Part shown: one piece after another, positions 1-7,025 of the stretch
How the letters are laid out: the number at the start of each line of letters is the position of its first letter
Numbering within the stretch: position 1 is the first letter of the stretch
From: Opitutaceae bacterium
GTDB taxonomy: Bacteria > Verrucomicrobiota > Verrucomicrobiia > Opitutales > Opitutaceae
NCBI GenBank assembly: GCA_024233285.1
Contig: JACKPU010000002.1
Span: 124,001 to 188,000, forward strand
DNA: 64,000 bases
Direction: 5' to 3'
The notes under the pieces: model-generated
Told to the model about the DNA's origin: nothing
Database searches by the model: none
Seen by the model: only the letters and a program-made list of their open reading frames with translations
Program-made: the position numbers and the translations under genes

Positions 1-264
1 TCGCGCGAACTGGTCGGAGAGATGCTCCTGGCGGCGGCGAAGGCCCGTGAATTGACGCCGGAGAAAATTGCCGATGTGCCCGCATCCGAACACGAAGAAT
101 TTCTCGCGGGTTACCGGGCGCAGATGGACAAGCTGATCGAGGCGCTGCGCAAACTGGATGCGGCGCTGGCGGAGAACGACAATGCCACGGCGGGAGAGAT
201 CGTGCGCGACCTGCGCGGGGTGCAGCGCGCGGGCCATCAGGATTACAAGAAAGACCGCGAGTAG
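1..264 (+). CDS. cytochrome b562-like protein, C-terminal part (partial)
   Basis: The reading frame is open from the window edge, so the start is missing; 87 residues are visible. The piece is highly charged and alpha-helical, and ends in a helix with RAGHQDYKK. That resembles the C-terminal helix of cytochrome b562, where a histidine in a similar position is a haem ligand. Members are small periplasmic four-helix haem proteins of uncertain electron-transfer role. The N-terminal methionine ligand and any signal peptide lie outside the window. It converges on cysE, with only 4 bases between the stop codons. The family assignment rests on the last helix and is moderately secure. Confidence 0.55.
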   Translation, partial: SRELVGEMLLAAAKARELTPEKIADVPASEHEEFLAGYRAQMDKLIEALRKLDAALAENDNATAGEIVRDLRGVQRAGHQDYKKDRE

Positions 265-268
265 TTCT

Positions 269-1171
269 TCAGATCACCCAGTCGGGGGCGTCGGCGCTTT
301 CACGGTGATCCTTGCTCAGCACTTTCAAGCTCTGCTCCTGGACCAAGACCAACGAGCGCTGGGGCACGGACTGGGTGACGAACACGTTGCCGCCGATCGT
401 CGAACCCGCGCCGATGACCGTGTCGCCGCCCATGATGGTCGTGCTGGCGTAAACCGTGACCCGGTCTTCGATCGACGGGTGGCGTTTCTGTCCTTTCAAC
501 GCCTGTCCGCCGGAGGTGGAGCGCGCGATCAGCGCCACGCCTTGGTAGAGTTTGACGTGCGAGCCGATTTCCGAGGTTTCGCCAATCACGACGCCGGTGC
601 CGTGATCAATGAAGAAGTGCGTGCCGATTTTGGCACCGGGGTGCAGATCCGAGCCGGTGCGTTCGTGGCCGTATTCCGTGAGCATGCGTGGCAGCAGCGG
701 GACGCCGAGCGTGTAGAGCACATGCGCGAAGCGCTGGAGGGAGATCGAAAGGACACACGGATACGCGAGAATGATCTCCTCGATGCTGCCGGCCGCGGGG
801 TCGCCGGCGAAGGCCGCGTCGACGTCGGTTTTGATGATCTTCCGCAGTTCCGGCAGTTTATCGAGTGTGGCGATAGTGAGCTCCTGCGCGCGTTTCGCGG
901 GATCGGCGGCCTTGGAGAACCGCAGGCTCTTTTCGATTTCAGTCTTGAGGCGCAGTTCGACGCGTCGGAGCAAATCTTCCACCAGCAGCGGCACATCGTG
1001 TTTGGTCAGGCCGGTGGCTTCGAAAAAGCCCGGGAAGATCAAGTGCATGTAGTCCGATGCCAGTTGCTGCACCGAGTCCTGGGTGGGCAGGTTGACGCCG
1101 TCGAGGTGATTGATGCCGCCGTCGCGCTCGTAGGAGTCGAGGAGGGCCTGCTTGATATCGTCGAGGTTCAC
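269..1171 (-). CDS. cysE: serine O-acetyltransferase (CysE/EpsC type)
   Basis: Transfers acetyl from acetyl-CoA to L-serine, giving O-acetylserine, the carbon acceptor for cysteine synthesis in the cytoplasm. The protein is 300 residues. A helical N-terminal half (about 1-160) precedes a left-handed beta-helix of hexapeptide repeats. The family signature runs from DLHPGAKIG through FIDHGTGVVIGETSEIG to YQGV; the His of IDHGTG (about residue 190) is the expected catalytic base. It lies 240 bp downstream of cysK on the same strand. The two products form the cysteine synthase complex in other bacteria, so co-expression makes sense. The terminator after cysK suggests it may also have its own promoter. 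Confidence 0.93.
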   Translation of the reverse strand: MNLDDIKQALLDSYERDGGINHLDGVNLPTQDSVQQLASDYMHLIFPGFFEATGLTKHDVPLLVEDLLRRVELRLKTEIEKSLRFSKAADPAKRAQELTIATLDKLPELRKIIKTDVDAAFAGDPAAGSIEEIILAYPCVLSISLQRFAHVLYTLGVPLLPRMLTEYGHERTGSDLHPGAKIGTHFFIDHGTGVVIGETSEIGSHVKLYQGVALIARSTSGGQALKGQKRHPSIEDRVTVYASTTIMGGDTVIGAGSTIGGNVFVTQSVPQRSLVLVQEQSLKVLSKDHRESADAPDWVI

Positions 1172-1322
1172 GAGAGGGCGAACTATGGGGCCGGCGAAAG
1201 ATTTCGCAATGCGCGGGTGTGTTTTAAAATGTGAGCGAGGGTAGGGGCGGTTGGTGGAAAGCCGCGGCGGGGGCGCCGCAGCTCCAAGGGTTGAGCCTCC
1301 GATGGGGCAGGCATGAATGGGG

Positions 1323-1342
1323 ACGCGCCGCCCTCGGCGCGT
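1323..1342. repeat. short perfect hairpin between cysK and cysE
   Basis: Eight-base arms, ACGCGCCG (1323-1330) and CGGCGCGT (1335-1342), flank a CCCT loop. It sits 21 bp from the cysK terminator. It has no T tract, so it may be an RNA stability element or a degenerate repetitive palindrome; its function is unknown. Confidence 0.4.
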
Positions 1343-1362
1343 TCATCCGGGATACTTCATAA

Positions 1363-1390
1363 AAAAGGCGCGGGGGTAGCCGCGCCTTTT
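1363..1390 (-). terminator. intrinsic terminator after cysK
   Basis: The stem AAAAGGCGCG (1363-1372) pairs with CGCGCCTTTT (1381-1390) around an 8-base loop. Read on the minus strand the stem ends in a run of T. It begins 21 bases past the cysK stop codon, the usual place for a Rho-independent terminator. Confidence 0.8.
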
Positions 1391-1411
1391 GCGTGAGTGA
1401 ATCGAATCGCC

Positions 1412-2362
1412 TCAGGAGGCGACTTCGAGGCGGGCTTTCTCGGCCAAGGCGGTCGAGAGGTAGCGTTCGCCGAAGCTGCAGGCCACGGTGACGATGTTCT
1501 TGCCGGCGAACTCGGGGCGCTTCGCGACTTGGATCGCGGCCCAAATGTTGGCGCCGGTCGAAATGCCGCCGAGAATGCCGTCGAGCAACGCGGTTTGGCG
1601 GGAGGTTTCAAACGCATCCTCGTTGGTCACTTGGATCACCTCGTCGATGATGCCGGTGTTGCAGTTCTTCGGAATGAAGCCGGCGCCGATGCCTTGGATC
1701 TTGTGCGGACCGGGCTTGCCGCCGGAGATCACGGGGCTGGCGGTCGGTTCGACGGCGAAGGTCTTGATCGCCTTGCGCGATTTGATGACTTCGGAGACGC
1801 CGGTGATGGTGCCGCCGGTGCCGACGCCCGCGACGAAGGCGTCGATGTTGCCGCCCGTGGCCGCCCAGATTTCCTCGGCGGTGGTCTTGCGGTGAATCTC
1901 GGGATTGGCGGGATTCTCAAACTGTTGCGGCATGAAACCCTTGTCGCCGTGCGAGGCGACGATCTCGTTGGCCTTGGCGATGGCGCCTTTCATGCCCTCG
2001 GCACCCGGGGTCAGCACGATCTCGGCGCCGAGCATGCGGAGAAGGACGCGGCGTTCCTGCGACATCGTTTCCGGCATCGTGAGGATGAGCTTGTAGCCGC
2101 GGGACGCGCAGACGAAGGCGAGCGCGATGCCGGTGTTACCGGAGGTCGGCTCCACAATGACGGTGTCCTTCTTGATTTTGCCGGAGGCTTCGCCGGCTTC
2201 GATCATGGCCTTGCCGATGCGATCCTTGACACTGGCGAGCGGATTGAAGAACTCGGCCTTGACGTAGATATTCGCGTTCAAACCAGTGGCGACGCGGTTG
2301 AGTTTGATCAGCGGGGTGTTGCCGATGGTCGCGACAACGTCGTTAAAGATTAGTGAGGACAT
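1412..2362 (-). CDS. cysK: cysteine synthase A (O-acetylserine thiol-lyase)
   Basis: PLP enzyme that replaces the acetyl group of O-acetylserine with sulfide to make L-cysteine. At 316 residues it has the normal family length. The PLP lysine is in NPLASVKDRIG (Lys46), the substrate loop is TSGNTGIA, and the phosphate-binding glycines are in GTGGTITG. The start MSSLIFNDVV gives a full-length N-terminus with the conserved IGNTPLIKLN. It lies 70 bp downstream of the Rrf2 regulator and upstream of cysE. In Firmicutes, CysK also binds and tunes the Rrf2 repressor CymR; the rrf2-cysK adjacency here invites the same idea, which is inference. Confidence 0.97.
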   Translation of the reverse strand: MSSLIFNDVVATIGNTPLIKLNRVATGLNANIYVKAEFFNPLASVKDRIGKAMIEAGEASGKIKKDTVIVEPTSGNTGIALAFVCASRGYKLILTMPETMSQERRVLLRMLGAEIVLTPGAEGMKGAIAKANEIVASHGDKGFMPQQFENPANPEIHRKTTAEEIWAATGGNIDAFVAGVGTGGTITGVSEVIKSRKAIKTFAVEPTASPVISGGKPGPHKIQGIGAGFIPKNCNTGIIDEVIQVTNEDAFETSRQTALLDGILGGISTGANIWAAIQVAKRPEFAGKNIVTVACSFGERYLSTALAEKARLEVAS

Positions 2363-2432
2363 AAAGAATATGAAGTATTGAAAGTTATCCGGGTCAAGCC
2401 CGTCGGCTCAAATCCGTGTCATCCAACCGCCG

Positions 2433-2846
2433 TCAGATGTGATACATTTCGGCGGTGTCCTTCACGATGAAGGTGTCGAGGGTGTAGCCGCGGGCTTTTT
2501 CGTCGAGGGTGGCCCGCAGGTCGGTCCAGACTTCCTTGAGCCGTCCACCGCTGCGGCCGGCGTGGTTTCCGCTTAGCTCAAGCAGCTCGCCATCAATGAC
2601 TTTCATGATATCGTAGAGCGAGATCTGATCGGCCGGCCGGGCGAGGGCGTAACCGCCTTGGATGCCCCGTTTGCTGGTGATGAGTCCGCCGTTGCGCAGT
2701 TCGCTGAGGATCTGGGCGAGGAAATTGGCGGGGACCGTTTCGGTCTTGGCGAGGTGTTCGATTTGCGCCAGCTCGCCGGTGCCTTGGAGGCGGGCCATTT
2801 CCGCCAGCACCCGACAGGCATATTCGACTTTAACGGAAATCTTCAC
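2433..2846 (-). CDS. Rrf2-family transcriptional regulator (CymR-like)
   Basis: Winged-helix DNA-binding regulator of the Rrf2 family, 137 residues from the GTG at 2846. That start gives the usual N-terminus VKISVKVEYACRVLAEMA; a TTG at 2882 would add 12 atypical residues. The recognition-helix region SELRNGGLITSKRGIQGGYALARP is split across about residues 48-71 and matches the family well. The [2Fe-2S]-binding cysteines of IscR/NsrR are absent: the only cysteine is in YACRVL near the N-terminus. That fits the cluster-free CymR type, which controls cysteine metabolism. It heads rrf2-cysK-cysE and may also act on the cysI/cobA divergent promoter, where a similar sequence occurs (13824-13842). 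Confidence 0.88.
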   Translation of the reverse strand: MKISVKVEYACRVLAEMARLQGTGELAQIEHLAKTETVPANFLAQILSELRNGGLITSKRGIQGGYALARPADQISLYDIMKVIDGELLELSGNHAGRSGGRLKEVWTDLRATLDEKARGYTLDTFIVKDTAEMYHI

Positions 2847-2865
2847 TGAAGAAGTAAAGTAAAGG
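2847..2865. promoter_or_regulatory. candidate regulator-binding sequence upstream of rrf2
   Basis: The 19-base element TGAAGAAGTAAAGTAAAGG abuts the GTG start of the Rrf2 gene. It matches 16 of 19 bases of an element at 13824-13842 in the cysI/cobA gap. A looser relative (TGAAGTATTGAAAG) begins at 2371, just upstream of cysK. An autoregulatory Rrf2 operator is a reasonable guess only. Confidence 0.35.
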
Positions 2866-2993
2866 ATTGACGCCTGACGCAATGCTTTTTGTCAGTCCGG
2901 CTGCGGTTGGATCGAACCCGGTCGGACCATATCCTGCCGCCAAGACATTTCGGCTTTAGGCGCGCGGGGAATGTGTTTTGGTCGTGGCACCCC

Positions 2994-4421
2994 ATGACCA
3001 CCCCGCTCAAGCTTGGACTCTTTGGCATCGGCCTCGATGCGTATTGGCCGCAGTTCGCCGGTTTGAAGGAACGGCTCGAGGGCTACGTCGGCCGTGTCGC
3101 GCAGAAGCTCACGCGCGACGGCGTCGAGGTCGTCAATCTCGGACTGGTGGACAACCCGGAACGCGCTTATGCGGCGGGCCGCGAGTTTCGCCAAGCCGAC
3201 GTTGATGTGATCTTCCTGCACGTCACCACCTACGCGTTGTCGTCCACGGTGTTGCCCGTGGTGCTTCGCGCCAAGGTGCCGGTCATCATCCTCAACCTGC
3301 AACCGGCGGCGGCGATCGATTACGCGACCTTCAATCAGCTTGGCGATCGCACCAAAATGACCGGGGACTGGCTGGCGCATTGTGCTGCGTGTCCGGTGCC
3401 GGAGATCGCGAATGTGTTCAAACGTGCCGGCGTGCGGTTTCACCAAATCACCGGCGTGCTGGATGACGGCGATGCCTGCTGGCGCGAAGTCGATGCGTGG
3501 GTCGAAGCCGCGCGCGTGGCCGCCGCGATGTATGGCAACCGCCTCGGGCTGATGGGTCATTACTACAGCGGCATGCTCGACATCTATTCGGACACCACGC
3601 TGCAGTGCGCGACCTTCGGCACCCACATCGAGATTCTCGAAGTGGACGAACTCTCCGCGTTGCGGCGCGACGTGACGGACGGTGCGATCACGGATCGGCT
3701 GGCGGAGTTTCACGAGTTGTTTGAGGTGCAGCCCGATTGCGCAGAGGCCGACCTGCGCGAAGCCGCGCGCACTTCGGTTGCGCTGGACCAGATGGTGACG
3801 CATTACCGGCTCGGTTCGCTGGCGTATTTCTACAAAGGCTCCGGTGTCGCGGAAAATGAAGCCACGATGGCGTCGATCATTCTCGGCACCTCGCTGCTCA
3901 CTGCGCGCGGCGTGCCGGTGGCCGGCGAATACGAGGTCAAAAACGTGCAGGCGATGAAGATCATGGACCTGCTCGGCGTCGGTGGTTCGTTCACCGAATA
4001 CTACGCGATGGATTTCAAGGACGACGTCGTGCTCATGGGCCATGACGGTCCCGGCCATATCGCGATCGCGCAGGGCAAGACCAAGGTGCGTCCACTCGAC
4101 GTTTATCACGGCAAGGTCGGCCGCGGCGTCTCGGTTGAGATGGCGGTGCGCCACGGCCCGGTCACGTTGCTTTCGGTCATCGAAACGACGAACGGCAAGC
4201 TCGCGCTGCTTTGCGCCGAGGCCGAGTCGGTGCCCGGACCGATTCTCGAGATCGGCAACACCAACAGCCGCTACCGTTTCGCCTGCGGCGCGCGTGAATT
4301 CGTCGAGCGCTGGAATCGCCATGGCCCCGCGCACCACTGTGCCGTCGGCATTGGTCACGTGACCGACCGCCTCGAAAAACTCGGTGCGCTGCTCGGATTG
4401 GAAACAATCCGCGTGGTCTGA
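2994..4421 (+). CDS. L-arabinose/L-fucose isomerase-family protein
   Basis: 475 residues from the ATG at 2994; an in-frame upstream extension is dropped because the conserved sequence starts at TPLKLGLFGIGLDAYWPQF. The architecture is that of ketol isomerases: a Rossmann-like N-terminal domain and a C-terminal catalytic domain. Metal-binding candidates resembling AraA are visible: Glu in GEYEVKN, acidic residues in EYYAMDFKDD, His in GHDGPGH, and His in GPAHHCAVG near the C-terminus. Such enzymes interconvert aldoses and ketoses using Mn2+. The next gene encodes an L-rhamnose mutarotase, so a 6-deoxyhexose or related sugar is a likely substrate. It is not a canonical AraA, FucI or RhaA, so the sugar is unknown. 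Confidence 0.75.
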   Translation: MTTPLKLGLFGIGLDAYWPQFAGLKERLEGYVGRVAQKLTRDGVEVVNLGLVDNPERAYAAGREFRQADVDVIFLHVTTYALSSTVLPVVLRAKVPVIILNLQPAAAIDYATFNQLGDRTKMTGDWLAHCAACPVPEIANVFKRAGVRFHQITGVLDDGDACWREVDAWVEAARVAAAMYGNRLGLMGHYYSGMLDIYSDTTLQCATFGTHIEILEVDELSALRRDVTDGAITDRLAEFHELFEVQPDCAEADLREAARTSVALDQMVTHYRLGSLAYFYKGSGVAENEATMASIILGTSLLTARGVPVAGEYEVKNVQAMKIMDLLGVGGSFTEYYAMDFKDDVVLMGHDGPGHIAIAQGKTKVRPLDVYHGKVGRGVSVEMAVRHGPVTLLSVIETTNGKLALLCAEAESVPGPILEIGNTNSRYRFACGAREFVERWNRHGPAHHCAVGIGHVTDRLEKLGALLGLETIRVV

Positions 4422-4428
4422 TTTTTGA

Positions 4429-4518
4429 TGTGGAAATCAGGAAAACGAGAATCAATCCGACTGGACGACTATTCGTAGCCTAGTGTCCGTTTGTTTTCCT
4501 GCTTTCCTGAGTTCCACA
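4429..4518. repeat. long-range inverted repeat between isomerase and rhaM
   Basis: TGTGGAAATCAGGAAA (4429-4444) is matched by the reverse complement of 4503-4518 at 15 of 16 positions, with 58 bases between. A further copy of the GTTTTCCTG half lies at 4493-4501. It could form an extended mRNA hairpin that separates expression of the two genes, or be a paired operator. No T tract is present, so a classical terminator is unlikely. Confidence 0.45.
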
Positions 4519-4549
4519 TTCAAATTCTGAACCCCATTCTTACCTCATC

Positions 4550-4864
4550 ATGAAACGCGTCGCCTTTGTCATGTCCGTCAACGCCGGCTCGGAAGCCGAA
4601 TACCAAAAGCGCCATTCGCCGATCTGGCCCGAGCTTGAACGCGTGCTCAAGACGCATGGGGTGCACAATTACAGCATCTTTCTGTTGCCCGAGACGCGGC
4701 AGCTCTTCGCCTACGCGGAGATTGAGGACGAGGCGCGGTGGAACGCGATTGCGCAGACCCCGGAGTGCCAGCGTTGGTGGCAACACATGGGCGATGTCAT
4801 GCCCTCAAATCCGGATAATAGCCCGGTGGCCGCGCCATTGTGCGAGATGTTTCACTTGGCTTGA
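4550..4864 (+). CDS. rhaM: L-rhamnose mutarotase
   Basis: Interconverts the alpha and beta anomers of L-rhamnose (other 6-deoxysugars can also be accepted) before isomerisation. The 104 residues match the family in length. Landmarks are KRVAFVMSVNAGSEAEYQKRH with the catalytic-site His, the IWPEL segment, HNYSIFLLPETRQLFAYAEIED split over about residues 39-60, and the W-x-x-M motif in RWWQHMGDVM. It follows the isomerase-like gene by 128 bp on the same strand, and the two probably act on the same sugar. Confidence 0.92.
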   Translation: MKRVAFVMSVNAGSEAEYQKRHSPIWPELERVLKTHGVHNYSIFLLPETRQLFAYAEIEDEARWNAIAQTPECQRWWQHMGDVMPSNPDNSPVAAPLCEMFHLA

Positions 4865-4916
4865 GGTGGTGTTTCCGCGAATAGCGCGGCTGAACCCTGA
4901 TGGATGGAGAGAGGTA

Positions 4917-4930
4917 GGGTCGAGCGACCC
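4917..4930. repeat. short palindrome GGGTCG-AG-CGACCC
   Basis: A six-base inverted repeat with a two-base centre lies in the 95-bp gap between the convergent rhaM and a membrane-protein gene. The preceding TAGGG resembles the outer edge of the REPIN-like arms at 16937, 44956 and 50679, so this may be a diverged single copy. Function unknown. Confidence 0.35.
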
Positions 4931-4959
4931 GCACGATTGTTGTCTTCCGTCGGCAAAAT

Positions 4960-5430
4960 TTACAGCAGAGCGAACAACAATAGCAGTGCACCGAGCGCGG
5001 CGAATAGAGCACAGCCTGCCACATTGAGGTGCTTCCGCAGCAAACAGCCAATGCCGTAGGCCAGAATCGCGCCTGCCGGAATCACTACATAAAGCCAATT
5101 ATCTGGGATATAGATTGAAGAGTCGCTTGGACGGATGAGTGAAGTCGCAATGAATAAGAGTCCAATACTCACAAAAGAACAGTTTCCAGTCATTGCGTTC
5201 AAACGGATTGTAGGCGGATGCGCGACCGTATTTGAAGAATAGCAAAGATAGGACTCTGCCCTGCGTAATCGTGGAGAGAGTGCCCACGTTAGTGCCCCCA
5301 GCGCAGCAAATGATCCCAATGATTCACCGTCGAAACTCACGGTTGTAACCATCGCACCAGACAATGCTCCCAGCACACCACCTAACAGAAAGAGAATCAG
5401 ATAATCGTAAGGGCGCAGAGGAGCACGCAT
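4960..5430 (-). CDS. hypothetical membrane protein
   Basis: 156 residues with about four hydrophobic membrane spans: near residues 9-30, 38-50, 85-97 and 112-155, the last probably two helices. The N-terminus MRAPLRPYDYLILFLLGG fits a first transmembrane helix. There are four cysteines and no recognised catalytic motif. Base composition is visibly less GC-rich than its neighbours and the gene borders a decayed pseudogene, which suggests recent acquisition or relaxed selection. I recognise no family; function unknown. Confidence 0.6.
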   Translation of the reverse strand: MRAPLRPYDYLILFLLGGVLGALSGAMVTTVSFDGESLGSFAALGALTWALSPRLRRAESYLCYSSNTVAHPPTIRLNAMTGNCSFVSIGLLFIATSLIRPSDSSIYIPDNWLYVVIPAGAILAYGIGCLLRKHLNVAGCALFAALGALLLLFALL

Positions 5431-5450
5431 CTGATTGCAGGAATTTTAGT

Positions 5451-6074
5451 TTATCTGGAGAATACCGCCAGCCAGCCCGCGATAAACGCCGCCTGCTTTT
5501 TTCGCGGATGGGTTCGTGGTAGTGCACGTGATCGCAGTAGAGGTCAGCACCCAAGTTTAGCGTGAAGGTGTGCAGATCGATAACGGGCACCTTGGCTTGT
5601 GCATGATGGCATCGGCGATGGCGTTGTAGGCGTCGAGGTCGGCGATGAAGCGATGGAAACCGACATCGCGCGAGTTATGCACCGTTTCGTTTAGTGAAGT
5701 GCTGCGGACCCACACCAATTTGGGCTTCATCGCCGCGACGGTTTTGATAATCGCGCGCAGATTTTCAGCGTAGCGCTCGGGGTGATCTGTTTGGCTCCGG
5801 TGGTCGGATCGGTGCGAATGTCGTGCAGGCCGCAGTTGACGAGCAGGACATCGGCATCGATGCCGCCGGCGCAGGACTTGGCCTGAAGAAACGCGAGCAC
5901 GCGCGCGGAATCGCCGCCGTTGGCTCCGGCGGGGTGGTCAAGATTGAGCAGCGCCTCGTCTTCGCCTTCCTTGCGCGCATAGTCCATCACGCCGCGCAGG
6001 TGTTGCTGCAGAAACGGTCCGTAATGGATCGAGATGCTGTCGCCGAGGATGTAAACCTTGGGCAAGGTGCTCAT
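5451..6074 (-). pseudogene. SGNH/GDSL hydrolase, frameshifted remnant
   Basis: The N-terminal frame reads YILGDSISIHYGPFLQQHL, the GDS nucleophile block, and then LLVNCGLHDIR, the block III region with Asn/Gly. That frame stops after 115 residues. A one-base shift after ITP restores ERYAENLRAIIKTVAAMKP and onward. A second shift near 5595 is needed to continue into VPVIDLHTF and the catalytic DxxH-like YCDHVHYHEP. A third shift in a run of six A/T near 5500 leads to QAAFIAGWLAVFSR and a stop at 5451. Three independent frame breaks in about 600 bp indicate a decayed gene. The intact ancestor was probably a secreted or intracellular acyl-ester hydrolase. It overlaps the start of the pseudogene with the end of the PHP gene by 4 bases, so it once ended that operon. 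Confidence 0.75.
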
Positions 6075-6949
6075 TCCGACTCAATGAAGAACGGTTGGGT
6101 CCACGCGGCGCGGCCGCCGCGACCAAGGCACTCGAAACGCACGTAGCGCGCGTTGGCCGGCACTTCGACTTCGAGCGATGCGCCTTCGACGTTGGCGAAC
6201 TCACGTCCCACCTGCTGATACGCGATGATGCGATCGGCACCGGCGGTCTCCACGCGGATGCGGTTTCCGTTCACGCTGATCGAGGTGATGGTCACGCCGG
6301 TCGAGCCGTAGAAACAACCGCGGCGCAGGGCGTCGAGAATTCCGGAGACCGAGCGGTCAGCGGTGCCGACCATGTTCCAACCGAGGCCGATGTCCGCGCC
6401 GGGCAAATGGCTGTCGTCATTGGCGAAACCCCAGACGCGGCGGCCCTGCACGAGCAGCCGGTCCCATTTGTCGGTGGCGTAGGGCGAGCCATCGAGCCGG
6501 CCGATGGTGCCGTTGTAAATTTCCATGCCGACGTAGCCCTGCCACTGATCCAGTAAGGGAAAGGGGCAGTGATTGAAATCGACGAGCCAGTTCGGGTGGT
6601 TGATGACCGCGAAGCCGGTGCTCGCGTTGATTTCGTCAATCACCTGCTGCCGGTCGGCGTGCGGTTCGAGCAACCGGTCCGCGCCGACGTGCAACAAGTG
6701 CACGCCATTGCGCGTGACCTCGTTGCCGGGAATCAACACGAGTCCATGCCCATCAAGTTTGGCGTAGTCCGCTTCGCCGGTGAAGATGTCGTGATCGCTG
6801 ATCGAAAGAAAATCGTAGCCGAGGGCGGCGTAATCATCGACGACTTTCTGGATGGGTTGGGCGCCGTCGCTGGCGGTCGTGTGGGTGTGCAGGTTGCCGC
6901 GGAGCCAGGCACCGGCCGGCGCATTGAGGTAGGGGTTGGCGATTTTCAA
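6071..6949 (-). CDS. PHP-domain metal-dependent phosphoesterase-like protein
   Basis: 292 residues. The polymerase-and-histidinol-phosphatase fold is marked by NLHTHTTASDG (residues about 19-29), LSISDHDIFTG (about 48-58), an isolated His in VINHPNW (about 115-121) and ANDDSHLPG (about 177-185). These supply the His and Asp ligands of a trinuclear metal site. A C-terminal region of about 80 residues rich in beta strands (from about residue 210) is extra to the minimal PHP domain. The substrate is unknown; relatives cleave phosphoesters or nucleotides. It reads leftward into the broken SGNH hydrolase by a 4-base ATGA overlap. Confidence 0.82.
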   Translation of the reverse strand: MKIANPYLNAPAGAWLRGNLHTHTTASDGAQPIQKVVDDYAALGYDFLSISDHDIFTGEADYAKLDGHGLVLIPGNEVTRNGVHLLHVGADRLLEPHADRQQVIDEINASTGFAVINHPNWLVDFNHCPFPLLDQWQGYVGMEIYNGTIGRLDGSPYATDKWDRLLVQGRRVWGFANDDSHLPGADIGLGWNMVGTADRSVSGILDALRRGCFYGSTGVTITSISVNGNRIRVETAGADRIIAYQQVGREFANVEGASLEVEVPANARYVRFECLGRGGRAAWTQPFFIESE

Positions 6950-7025
6950 AGCATCTCTGTCATGTCAGAAGAGAGAGGGAGGTCGAGTCGCGATGACTCA
7001 CCATCCCGCGAAAGTCACGTGGCCG

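Noticed and set aside
158..1234. Long plus-strand reading frame opposite cysE
   Set aside because: Antisense shadow in GC-rich DNA: Arg/Asp/Gly-biased composition, no domain, and the opposite strand carries a clear serine acetyltransferase.
2892..4358. 488-codon open frame on the minus strand
   Set aside because: Antisense of the isomerase-like gene; His/Arg/Asp-rich composition typical of shadow frames.
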